A stretch of DNA of 64,000 bases. It comes from Cliona cf. orientalis. Its lineage: Eukaryota; Porifera; Demospongiae; Clionaida; Clionaidae. Each line of letters starts with the position of its first letter. Within the stretch, counting starts at the first letter, position 1. Position numbers and translations under genes: made by a program. The stretch covers positions 2,666,001 through 2,730,000 of the forward strand of contig OZ005703.1 in NCBI GenBank assembly GCA_963930775.1, given 5' to 3'. Shown piece by piece: positions 1 to 12,200 of this stretch. The notes below the pieces were generated by a model. It was not told the origin of the DNA. It ran no database searches and saw only the letters and a list, made by a program, of their open reading frames with translations.

Positions 1-2409
1 ACATCACCTTAGTTCCTGAGTACTCCTATGAAGTCAACTGCAATCATAGAAATTTAATGGGAGGATTCAGAGGAATACAAGGTATTTGGATTCATTTTGG
101 CACACCAGTAACAGTACTAGTTCAAGAGCAGCTGTCAAACACTACTCTGGTAAATGTCTATGCTATGGAGGTGGATACAAACAATTGGAAGTTGGTCTTT
201 CAACCATTTCAAGAATCAGACAGTGGGGTATACACCTGTAGAGATGGGGCTAGTAACAGCGTATCATTGGACATTAGACCAGGTATAAAGCCATTGGCTA
301 ATTACTTATACTAAAAGTGGCTAGGCTATTCCGTGCATTTAATTTATTGTTTTTGATTGAAGAACTTTTACTGACACATAGGCAATCCCACGGTTTTATC
401 CTCAGCTCCTGAACTAAGCTTCCGTCATGGAGCTCAAATAGGCAGTCGTCCAACTCTGGTAGCATTTGTATCAGGCAATCCTCAGCCCACTGAATCAGAT
501 ATCATCTGGTATTTCAATAATCAGTCACTCCCCAGTAGTGACATCCTAGAAGATGGTAGTGAGCTTTTACTACCTCGCTACATTGGGTTAGAATTAGCGG
601 GGAGATACACATGTCAGGTGACTACGTCTGCTGGGACAGCTTCCGATGACTTCTTATTCACCGTCACACGTGAGTACTACAATAATTCATCATGCAACAT
701 GTGTATGTAGCAATTCTATGAATATTTCAGGTCAACCTAATGCTGTATTGTCCCCTATGGATGGCCAGCTAGTTGTAATTAATAATAGTGTGGCTATGCT
801 AACTTGTTCAGACTCTGTAGGCATCCCTACCCCTTTATTCAACTGGACCTATGGGGGCAATCCCAGAAATAGAGTCATTGCAGGTACTGCATGTTATAAT
901 ATTATTATACAGCTATATATGCATAACAAACAATAGTAACATTATCAGCAATTATGTACACAGATAATCATGTTATGATTATCAAGAGTACTAATGGGCA
1001 GTCTTCTTCATCAGTGCTGATTATTGATCCCATCCTTACCAGCGACAGTGGTAGGTACACTTGCAGAGCCTTCAACGATGCCGGACAATCTTTTCAAGAA
1101 ATTTATGTTGAAGTTCTGAGTCAGTGTAAGGTTGATTCATGGCAATCTTGAATGTTTAAGTGACTTTGAATTCCTTCTTTCCTTCATACACACTGTCATG
1201 ATCTCAGTGAAACCAAATCTCGAGCCATACCTATCATCCACTCCAGTACAAATCATACTGCAGGGGAGTAATGCTACATTACAGACCCTACTAGTGGATA
1301 CCAACCCCATGGATATTATCGTTCGATGGCTATAGGACCCTCCAGGGAACTCATTCCTGAAAGCCAATACGGCAGTTTTAATACCAATAATCGTACAGTG
1401 TACACAGTTACTGTGATAAATTTGACCTCGTCCAGTGAAGGTGTTTACACATGTGAAGTCGAAAACAGTATCGGAATATCCACTGTAAATTTCACGCTCT
1501 TTGTTATTGGTGAGTTATTAGTAAGCATTCATACATAAGGCATGAATATTCAATTAAGGAATGTGAATCACATGAATGAATATAATATACGCACGCCCAC
1601 AGGTGGTAAAACATTAACTACTATGGCCATGGGAAAATTAAATATTATGCTACTGCGAATACTATATAATATAGTCTCTAATAATAATGTGCATCCCAAT
1701 AATTATAATATTTTTTTGGTTTTATAGTGTTACCGTATTTACTAATAATAAAAATACGCATTAGCACAAGAAAATTCGCGTTCTAGGATTTTTCATAGTA
1801 CATCTTAATGAAGCGCGTGACTGTACCATTACCAGAAAATCGCACGAAATCTAAGTTAAAATCGTAATTATTTTTTAGATTATGTTCTATATTAGTTACA
1901 AGTTGAGCATAATGAAAATGTATTGGTAATATAATATACTGCATCTTGCGAATTATTTTTGAACATAATCTGTCATCTCCACCCATGCATTAGATATTAT
2001 TATACCGGTATAATGCAATATTCATTGTGCTATTAATAATGCCTTCAATTAGGTATAGCAACACTGTTCCAATCAACCACATGTGCTCCAAGTGCTCTTA
2101 CCACCCAACAAAGTAAGGAAGTCCTGTTTTAGCTATTATTGTAAATTAATTTCATTGTATATAGCCCTGGGCCCACTATACCAACAGTCTAGTAGTAATT
2201 CTGCAGCAGCAGTAGCTATTTCGGTGCTTGTAACCTTTATCACCACCCTTGGAGTGACTGCTCTTCTTAGTTCAGTCATCACATACTATGTAATGAAGAG
2301 AAGAAACACACAGCCTCTGCCCAGAACAGCAGCGATGCAAGAGCAAACAGTTTACGAGGAAGTTATAAACATGGGAGAAAATGTTGCATATGGTCCAGTG
2401 GTATACTAA
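1..2409 (+). pseudogene. Ig-domain receptor, copy 1 (3' part, frameshifted)
   Basis: Single-pass receptor whose 5' end lies outside the window. Exons read as 1-282 (Ig1), 382-669 (Ig2), 731-883 and 949-1125 (Ig3), 1208-1509 (Ig4), 2059-2112 and 2165-2409 (stalk, transmembrane helix, tail). Exons 1-5 match copy 2 at 15.4-17.0 kb closely. Ig4 carries a 2-nt insertion (TA near 1333-1336) that makes a TAG stop after VRWL; the reading continues in another frame. Exon 1208-1509 is 302 nt against 297 in copy 2, which is 5 nt longer and confirms the shift. Copy 1 has no Ig5 or FN3 exons. The last exon encodes a hydrophobic segment (AISVLVTFITTLGVTALLSS) and a tail with TVYEEV and VAYGPV, fitting ITSM and ITIM patterns. 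It may be a pseudogene, a null allele or an assembly error; the other exons look intact. Confidence 0.75.
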
Positions 2410-2727
2410 AAAATGTACAAGACTGGACAGTTACTACTGAGCAGTAGAGAGTAGAGCAGAGATACATACTACCGGTATTAATATGCACACGAATACACAT
2501 TGCCATACATTTGCATATTATTATAATATTATTATACAGCTGCCTCATATTATTATTATGCAGACCTTCTCATTGTTTTCAACATTATTAATTTTTTATT
2601 GTTGAAAAACATGGAAGACAAATAATTATAATATACACACGCATGATTAAGACCACATAATAATCATAGAGTCGGTAGACTCTGTATACGTAGGGATGAC
2701 CCGGATATGCCATATAATATGTAATTA

Positions 2728-3144
2728 CATCCCGAGTCCCAATCGGCAACAATAATTCGGCCGACCGATGAGTAATTGATGACGAAAGTAATGATAAAAT
2801 GATGATGAAATTGCTGTGAAACTGTTTCAAAATGTTTAGCGCGCATGAAAGGTTGTTGGGACCCAGAATTCAAACTTAGCGAAGAAGACATCGTGAACTA
2901 CCCGGATGAGATATGATGATTTTCTTAGTTCGCTTTCTTTGGTGAGCTCGCACTCGGGGGGGATTAATTTCCCTGTTCAGTCTAGCAAATGGCAGGTGGA
3001 GGTCACATCCGGGTCAACCAGCTCAAGCCGTGTGCCCCCATATACGCGTATACGGAGCATGTGCAGTTTGTCAATGTGTCCTAGTTCGAATTATGGCGGT
3101 GTACAGTAGCGCAGTGCAATACTTTTCATGAGGGACTCGGGATG
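2728..3144. mobile_element. MITE, CATCCCGAGTCCC family, copy A
   Basis: A 417-bp element begins CATCCCGAGTCCC and ends with the inverse GGGACTCGGGATG, flanked by TA on both sides. The interior matches the element at 4518-4902 over most of its length, including a segment ending with agctcgcactc and one containing gtttagcgcgcat. TA flanks and short terminal inverted repeats fit a non-autonomous Tc1/mariner-type element. No transposase frame is seen. Confidence 0.75.
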
Positions 3145-4277
3145 TAGTCTAAGTTGTTCATACATCAAAATATCAAAGTTACCTATTACTCTGACAACAT
3201 GCAAATGAAACATAAATATGACCAGAATGTATAATAATATGTACATTTTGGCCAACAAGTGCTGGTCCAGGATTACATGCAAATTTTCTCTTTATTGTAA
3301 GTTCTGAGGCTAAAGGAACTTTTAGCACTCCCAAAAGTGATCAACAACTAGATATCTGAGCTGTTTGCTCAATTGCTTCCTTCATTTGACCACAGACTCA
3401 TGTCGCATGAAACAAAGTTTTCTATTTTAAGCACACATTGTGTATGCACACTATACTAAGTCTTCCTTGAGCAGTTGAAAAGCCCATTATTCAACTTCTT
3501 TAAGAGGCTGCCTATTATTCAAAATATTATTCATGAATATTTGCCCCAGGCCTATAGTGTGTAGATGCATCAGAGATGCCACTCGGCATCACTGTTTAAA
3601 TAGTGTGGATAATAGGTGCTATATAGGCAGTAGGCTGAGTTACGTAGCTACATAATATTATTACAAATCACGTAAATTATATATATTATTATACGGAAGC
3701 TAAGAAAGGCAATTTCACTCGTTTCCGCAACCTACATCCCGCAAACATGCCTGGCCCAGTGAACTCTGCAGAATGGGGATTGATGCGAGTTGTGGAATCG
3801 AACAATCAATACAAGCCCCTGGTATAATACATTCTACGTATATACTCACATGATCATAATAGCTTAAGCTATGCATGGATCACAGATTGTTATGATCACA
3901 TTATTAATAATAAATTATGTTAAATTGATTATTGTTGATCTGATTCAGTGCAATTCTATATTATACCAGTATCATTTTCCCAAAAGTAAACACAGTTGAC
4001 ACTACTAACATTGACTATAGCTACTGTAACAAGCTTAAGTATAATAACAATACATATTACACTGGCTCAAAAGTAAGATTTCCTTTATGTCATGCTTACC
4101 AAAACATGAGCAGAGGATAGGGCAGAGTTTTTGTAAAATAAATGAAATGTGTAGAAAATTTTGCCTTATCCTACACATATCCTACATGCATGAAATTCGA
4201 GTATTTATCTATATAGTATTATGTATGTATAGTGTCTAATCAGAATATTGAGTTAAACAGTCATTAAAAAATTCAAC
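3145..4277. other. Non-coding stretch upstream of the orphan exon
   Basis: No convincing exon. From about 3845 to 4010 the sequence is partly similar to the region upstream of copy 2 (about 14870-15005): shared pieces include cacatgatcataa and tttcccaaa followed by gtaa. This suggests the promoter region was duplicated together with the signal-peptide exon at 4278. A 26-codon ATG frame at 3746 is not supported by anything else. Confidence 0.5.
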
Positions 4278-4371
4278 ATGGCTTCAGCCAGGATCAATTT
4301 TTTCACTCTGGTGTATGCACTAGTGGTAAAGTTTGTGGTGATCTCAAGCCAAAGCAGAATCATATCACAAG
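4278..4371 (+). pseudogene. Orphan signal-peptide exon of the Ig receptor family
   Basis: The ATG opens a 31-codon exon, MASARINFFTLVYALVVKFV..., ending at a good donor (AAG|GTACGT) in phase 1. It is a clear paralogue of exon 1 of copy 2 (MASARFIFFSLVHVLVVNFV..., 15061-15148), which ends in the same phase. No Ig exon follows on this strand before 15400; the interval holds MITEs and the minus-strand RAD17 exons. It is either a relic of a third family member or an alternative first exon for copy 2 spliced over RAD17. Confidence 0.7.
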
Positions 4372-4517
4372 GTACGTAAGAATGGGCCTGGGGGAGGGAG
4401 CTATGTAAACAATGCTCGGATACCATGACGATAGCCATGTACGCAGTCATAGCTACAGCATAATGAATATCATGATCATTGACTGGAATTGCCGATAATC
4501 ATGCCATTACATTATTA

Positions 4518-4902
4518 CATCCCGAGTCCCAATTAGAAAAAAACAATTCGGCCGCGCGATGAGGTAATTATGATGAAACCTATGATGAAACCTATGATAA
4601 AATGTTTAGCGCGCATATGACAGGGTGTTCGGACCCAGAATTCGAACCCAGCGTAGAAGAGATCGTGGACTATCGATGAGATATGGTGATTCTCTCAGTT
4701 CGCTTTCTTTGGCGAGCTCGCACTCTGGGGGGATTTCCCTATACAGTCTAGCACATGCACATGGCAGTGGAGGTCCAACGGGTCAACCGGCTCAAGCCGC
4801 GCGCCGCAGTATATGCGTGTACGGAGCATGCGCGCAGTTTATCGATGTGTCCTAGTACAGTTCGAATTTATGGCGGCTACTTTTCATGAGGGACTCGGGA
4901 TG
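4518..4902. mobile_element. MITE, CATCCCGAGTCCC family, copy B
   Basis: A 385-bp relative of the element at 2728-3144, with the same CATCCCGAGTCCC / GGGACTCGGGATG ends and TA on both flanks. Both copies are followed by a similar sequence (tagtct..aagttgttcat), so either the mobile unit or the target was larger than the inverted repeats alone. Confidence 0.75.
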
Positions 4903-4924
4903 TAGTCTCTAAGTTGTTCATTAT

Positions 4925-5447
4925 GCACTCAGTAACAATTTATTTTTTTGCGGTTATTAGGTAATTATGAGGTAATCTATGAGGTAATTATGAGAAAATT
5001 CAGGGCCTCGATGGAGCCCTTCTGGGACTTGAAATTCAGTGAAATATGTAGAGTATCTTGCACGTGTACCCAGCGAATACCTTAGAAGCAGCGTGTTGCC
5101 TTCTCTGACGAGCAGCGACGGCCGAACTTCATGCGTTCTCTAGGCTGACGTAATCCCGTGGATAAATATAGATAGCCCTGCGCTATATATAGCACGCACC
5201 ATGAGCAGCATGCCACCGGACCAATCTAGCTGTACTGCGCTGTTGAGTTCTTCTTAGCTTTGAAAATTTTCACTATCGAGGTCCAGAGATACTCTCAGAT
5301 TCCCAATGATCCAAGGCTAGTCTGCGACTGAGGTATCGCATGCTCCGGCATCGTACTGTACAGCCCACTATATTGACGACCTTTACCACATACACCGTTT
5401 CAACTATGCAGCTACTGAGTGCATGGTCAAGTTTTCATATCTATGAC
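4925..5447 (+). repeat. Dispersed repeat, also at 45.0-45.5 kb
   Basis: This stretch matches 45030-45535 in the same orientation with scattered substitutions and small indels. Shared landmarks are cagtaaca, agaaaattcagggcct, ggccgaacttcatgcgttct, cataatcccgtggataaat with variants, and tggtcaagttttcatat near the end. It has no long reading frame. In this copy it directly follows the MITE at 4518-4902. Confidence 0.7.
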
Positions 5448-6238
5448 AAGTACACAAACAATTGATAAAATTGTAGAATGAAGTAGGGATCGATGGCAGG
5501 ATCAAAAAGTACATAAACAAGATTAATTTTGTAGGGATAATCACATTCGCTATATACATCTCTGCATGGTAGTATTAACTCACAAGAAATTTCTTACTGA
5601 TTCTCATGAGGTATTAGATACTATATAGATTTAGATTCTAAAATGCAACACTATAAAATTAAATATGGAATAGTGATGTAGCATTCTATCATGTTATATT
5701 ATGTAGTTTTAGGGTAAATTATTGTACAAATTTTTAATGTTGCATCAAGTACACTAATTTCATTCCCTCCCGGGACCATAGGCACTGATACACATAGTGG
5801 ACACATTATTTGCACTAGCATAATATCCATCTATGTTAAGTTAAACATACATTTTCTCACTAGTTAACAATTGTTATGGTCATGGTATGATAATATGGTA
5901 TATGGAGGTTAAGTGCCACGCCCAGTGCTCACCTTATTAACGACTAGTTAGCCCTCAAAGGCAACCTTTTGGCAGGCAATTGTCAGCTGGAATGCTAAAC
6001 TCATGTCTGGGAACAGGAATAGTAACGGGTCAATAAATTAAGCCATACTTAGAATACCTCCGTTCTTAGTATAACATCAGAGTAGGTAGCAAATTGGTGA
6101 GTGCTAAATTTAGAAAATCTTAAAAACTTTAATAGTGAGATGAGCACATACACTCATAGTGCAAAGGTGAGCAGATTACAATTTGGTGTGGCAGACTCCC
6201 TAAACATAAAATTCATTCCAAAGTCTTGCACAATGTAC
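5448..6238. other. Stretch with no recognisable gene
   Basis: This is where the next RAD17 exon would be expected on the minus strand after the exon at 6239-6367. I looked for a phase-2 exon encoding the AAA+ continuation and found none. The sequence is AT-rich with no long frame. Confidence 0.5.
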
Positions 6239-9200
6239 CTTATATTATTGTGAATGTCCATATTATTGATGGCTGTCTTAGTGAAGAGGTTGCTGGAACT
6301 GGCTCCACTGCGGTGGCTCTCTGACACAATGAACACCAGCGGATACAACAGTCTATTGCCAACAGACCTACACAGAGGAAATACTCCGTGACCCACTCTT
6401 CCTTCTATCTAGATAATTATGTGGATAGATTTTAGCATGACCTCTGCTACCTTTTTTTTAATCTAACCACCAATCCTGTTCAGGATCAGTACTGTACCTA
6501 ATCTAAGTGGTCCACACAGAAATACTATGTCATAAGCAACTGTCAAATACCAATTTAATACCACATTTCTTCTAAGAAATCGGCACAAAATTAATAAATA
6601 TGTTAAAGCCTAGCCCATAGGTAAATGTTTAACATTCCACCAAATAGTACATGTGCATTCTAATAGCACACCAAAATTGGAAGCTATTGACCATAGTTTG
6701 GTAATGGGTGTCAAAATTATTAGGGGTGCTGAATCTTAAAAGAAATAGTTGCTACTAACTTACGCCATGACTTGGTGGAACTTGGACGGATCACGAAGAA
6801 ATGCATTAGGAAACTCCTGAACAAAGAAAACAGATCTTATGCATTATTATACTAGCTATACCATATATCTGAGAATTTTCACTGGACAAAATATCACCAA
6901 GCCCAGCTACCTAACTTTGCATTACAGAAGTGTTCAGTGGAATAAAATTCATGTTAATACATAAACGTTGCCATTTTTTCTATGTAATCATTAATACAGG
7001 ACAAAACATCGCAGACAAAAATTTCACCAACAAGAGCAGATGGCAAAATTGGTGAAAATTACTCCTGGGAGAAATTTTTTACCAACTCAGCATTAAATAA
7101 TATTACTCACCTCAACTAACACAATCTTCTTTGATCTTTGATTAGAGACTCCACCCCCTGAGGTCGAAACTCCGCCCACCATCAGACTAGGGTACCTATT
7201 GGCTCTGGTCAGGAAATCCTGGAACTGCTTAGTCTGTGACTCTGGAAAAAGCACAAGATCTCCAGCAGCACCACCACCTGGGGGGATGAACTTTCATCAT
7301 ACACATATCCACATCAATACTCTGAGCTCAGAAGGATTATCCACCCACATAGTGGTCTATTAGGCAATCTATACTACATTTTATGTAAAGAACCAAGTTA
7401 CCCCTGATGCATGCATGTGCCACAAAATACCATATTAGTGATGCGGTAATTTGCTCAACTGTTTAGGAAGTCCTAAATATATATGTACACGTGTAGGAAG
7501 GCAATTCTGAATATTTCAAGTTTTCACTGATGAACAATTAACTCAGTGTTTCGTACAGTGCAGAGAAATATGAATCACTAGAACCATTATTACACATAGG
7601 ACCATGCATGCAGGATGACTTTGCCCCTTCAACATGGGGTCAAACACCACAAAACTTTCTAATGATCAACTATACAGAATGAAACACACATCATATCAGC
7701 ATATCACGTATCTGTAACTACATGAACGTACACAGTTAGTCTCATTTCTATGCCCCACATGTATTACGCTCTAATGAAATTGCTAGTCTGTTGTGTAATC
7801 CTTCTTGTCGTGCTAGAGATTCAGCTTTCTCAATACTGTTGCCATTGACATAAAATTTCTTAGTGGCAAATCCTCTGCCTACACACCCACATGTGGATAA
7901 TTCATTAATAAAGAAATCTTGAGTTAATCTCAGTGAGCATTTCAAAGCATCATCCTGCTTTTTTGATCCCTCACCGTTGGTAGCCATTTGCTTTTTTATA
8001 CCGTCAAAGTTTGCTTTGAGATGTTCAACATCTTGACTCACTTTTTCAAAAGCTACTGTTGCAGTATCTGCGTTTGATTTTAGCTGATGGATTATGCTTT
8101 GCATCTGGGTTACGCTGTCAGATAATTCACCACTGAGCTTAGCTACCTTTATGCTAGACTCATTTATTCCTCCTTCCATTATCTGCTGACTCTGACGTAC
8201 TCTTTCAACTTCCGAATGAAGTCTATTTTCCATGCTCTCCTTCAGTCTCTTCTCTATCAAGTACTGACTGCCATTAATTTTCTCGACCGTAGAAGAAAGG
8301 TTGTTCATGGCCTGCTTTAGTTCCTTCTCTATCAAGTGCTGGTCATGACGAACATTTTCAACTGCAGATGAAAGGCTTTTGATGGACTCCCTTAATTTTG
8401 TTGAATTGATATCGTGGCTTATCTGTTCAACCTCAGACGAAAAGCTGTTTATAGACTCCCTTAATTCCTTCTTTGTCAAATTGTGATCGTGGCTCATCCG
8501 TTCAACTGCAGATGAAAGGCTACTAATGGACTCCCTTAATTCCTTCTTCAGTGATTTATGATCGTGGCTAAACCGTTCAACCTCAGACGAAAGACTGTTC
8601 ATGGTCTCATTTAGCTCCTCTGTCCAGTTATGAATTTCTTCAATCCTAGAATAATGGTTGTTCGTGGCCTCCATTAGTGCTGTGGGAAACAGGTATGCAA
8701 TACTCAGGGCACCAATCAATACCACTACAAATAGTGTCCAGTATTGTGCTGCACGGCTTTGTTTCCTCTCAATTTTCTCTATTTGCTGCTGTATTTCTCG
8801 TAATTTCTTGTCACTTTGCTCTCGCTGTTGTCTTAGCTCTCGTTTGAGCTCATCTATGTCATTTTCTTTCTCAGACAAACTGTTCTTCGTGAAGGTCTTA
8901 AAAAGCAAAAGATGGACACTTGCGGCTTCCCTCATGTGCACAGCCAATTGGTGCTGTGGTTTCTTGACATCACAGCCTACGGAACTATACTCACACTCAA
9001 TGTCGCGATTTGGACAATCATTTGAAACATGGTCTGCCATTAACTGACGTTCACTTCGATACAATTGACAAAGCGTACATGGAATATCTTGAAACTGACA
9101 CCCTTCAAGCAGCTTGTCAGGTAGGGGATCCTGGTTGAGGTGATGTTCGAGTTGCGCAAGCTCTCCTGTCCACTTGCATCCCTTCTCCTGGTGTGGACAA

Positions 9201-12200
9201 TGCACCTTGTAGCCATTCAGGGTTCGCTCCAGCCACATGTTATCAGATAATGTGAACATCCGACCACAAAGAGGGCATGGCTTGTGACTACTTGCTACTC
9301 GACCAATACACACAGCACAGAAGCTATGTCCACAGCAAGATACCACCTTGGGTTGACAGAGAATGTCCAAGCAAATAGGACATTCTGCTGGTATTTCACT
9401 TGGAGGCTGCTTGACAAAGCTTACTGGATAGCCTCTGCTTGAATCCATGTTTTTTATTAGAGAAAACGTGTAGGTGCGGTCATTTTCTAATTGAAGCACA
9501 TAAAATATGATGCTATATACTGTGGTGCCATGGCAGATCATATGACACTATAAATATACAATACGGTAACCATATTTAGATAATTATGCCAAGTTCATTA
9601 TCCTAGCTACACAAGTAACCCAGCTAGAGGGGAAAGCGAACATCATATAGCTATTATATTATATGGTAGGACTAGATTGGCTTGCGAGGTATAGTACGAG
9701 AATCCAACCAACATATATTGTAAACTGCAAACTACAAGCATCCATACTATGATAGCCGAATATTTTATTTAGCCATGCTCACTAATACATGTAACATTAC
9801 GAATCTCAATAGAAATAGGATCTAATGATTATACGTACAGTAAGTTGTTCTCACAGAATGCTGATTTAATGTCACAGAACAACACTATCATAACAAAAAC
9901 ACTAGAAAATAACAGCAACATTGAAGCGACATTTCATGCTGATCTCTCCGAGTTTGTGTCGGATACAGTTACCTCGTCCTGGATCCATGGAATACATAAA
10001 ACACAATCTCAGTAAATCAAGTACAATATCGGATTCCTAGGGACAGGTGGAGGCGGTGAAACTTAGCAGACTTTTCTTACTCCGAAATATTTAATTAGCT
10101 GAACTGGTCCCAGGAGCTGTTTTTAGAGCTGTATATACTATAAATAGTTGCCTAGCTAGCTGAACTGTTGAATACTCTTCCTCCTATGTGAGTGCATGGT
10201 GACTAATAGAATACAAGGAATCTCACTTTGGAAATACATGACAATGAGGTACATATATACATGTAGCTGCTAAAGTGGTAACAGATATAGACACATGCAT
10301 AAAACAATTTATTGAAATCCTGCAGCATGCTAGGATTTTGGTTCTCCACTCCCTTTCGTCTCTAAACTTTGCATCCTTAGAAGAATCTCCTTGACTGTGT
10401 TCAAATCATTTCCTATTCCTTCAACAACTTGATTAGTTTTGCTAATTGTCAGCTTTAGCTCAACCATTTCCGCTTGAAGTATTGTCTTGACCAGAGCAAC
10501 TCTATAGTCTAATTGCTGTACTTGTCTGTCTATATCAACCTTCCTCACACAAAGATCACTCAATTGCTCTTTATGTAAATCTTGACTGCAGCTAAATTCT
10601 GAATGCCATGTCTGGTACCAATAAGCATGTACTACGCCGCCAGCCACCAGAAAAAAAAACAATATCAACATCCAGATGTGCTTTTTTGATTGCTGATTTT
10701 GTTCAGAAGCTGGTTGTTGGACTTGCTGCGACTGCTCAGTGTGCTGTTGCTGTTCTACATCCTTTACCTTTCCCTGCTGTGCTAGCTTTTCATTCATTTT
10801 TCTGTCCTGTTGAAGTACCTTCAATTGCTCTTTAATAGCATATATTTCATCACCTTCTTGGGATAAGTGATGCTGAACGAACTTGGAAAGAAGAGATAGA
10901 TGGGTACCCATTGCCTTACTCATATGCATATCTAATTCAAGCTGTGATCCCTGAAAATCACAACCCACATACCGATATTCACATTCTATTTCACGTTCGG
11001 GACTGCTGCTGCTCAAAATGTGGTGTACCGTCGGCTGACATTGACACTGATACGATTGGACGGCCTCACAATGAACCTTCTGAAATTGACATCCAGTCAG
11101 TAGACCATCTGTAGTAGATTGCAGGTTACAATGATTCTTCACTGCCTCCCTGAGCCCTCCAGTACACTCAGAGCCCTGCTCTTTGCATGTACAATGGACA
11201 CTAATCCCTCCCAACGGCTGTTTAAGATGCTTATCATCAATTAATTTTGTCTTCTGACTACAAAGCGGACATGACTTTTTACCACTCTCAATTTGATCGA
11301 TACAAGCAGCACAAACACTACGCCCACAACATGCTGCTAACTTGGGGTCACAGAGAATATTCAAACACACTGGACATTCAACCTCAGTTTCTTCAGGAGA
11401 CTGATTGTCTCGGTAGCCTCTTCTTGGATTCTGAACAGCCATCTTTACTTCTTAACAGTAAACTAAATCCGTCTACAAGAAGGCGTGATTTTTGGAACAC
11501 AATAGCGATCCACTGGCATGTCACAAGACTAAGTATTCATATCATCTTACACTTGTTATTCCATTAATTTTTATTGTAAGTGATCTCAAGATATCAATAG
11601 TTATTACGTCTGCACTTGTGCATAATACACATGCAGTCCCATGATCACATTTATATTATTCTTAGACGATACAAGCACTGCTGCACGTGATTGTTGTATA
11701 TTTGCAATGGTATTTACATGTAGGAACCCACCAAGCAGGGAATAGCTTTATGTACACAAGTGTATGTTCAGTTGAACAGTTGCCACTACTCTTACTAAGG
11801 GTGGACACAGGTCAGAGTGCTATTAAGCAAAGCAGACTGCCCTTTACCTGTGTTCTGCAACATTCTATTGAACATGCACATTATTTTTTATAACATCCTG
11901 CTTGAGCAACTGTCCAAAAAAGTCGTTAGCTTGCTTGTAGCTCCCCTTGCAAGACTTGAGAAGATGAAGTCAGAACCTACTAAATGTACCTTCATGATGA
12001 CCACTTGGACAATATCTTCTCACGAATTGAGTTGCTTGCCTATTAAACTGCAGGCCACTGAATGTAGATCATCACAAAAATACCCAGGTATCTGCCATGT
12101 TCTCATCACTTATCGTGCACGCACACAATATAAATTTGCAATTCTTTTTAAATTAAAGGGGTTCATATAGCATCAGAAAAGCACACACAATAAAGACTAT

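Noticed and set aside
1300-1345. A mini-intron that would rescue the frameshift in copy 1
   Set aside because: No donor with GT consensus lies close enough upstream to remove the extra bases; copy 2 has no intron there.
3746-3823. Short ATG frame of 26 codons starting MPGPVNSAEW
   Set aside because: It looks coding in composition, but there is no homologue I recognise, no following exon and no paired splice sites.
8658-9047. 129-codon plus-strand frame
   Set aside because: It is the antisense shadow of the RING/zf-TRAF coding region on the minus strand and has no domain features.
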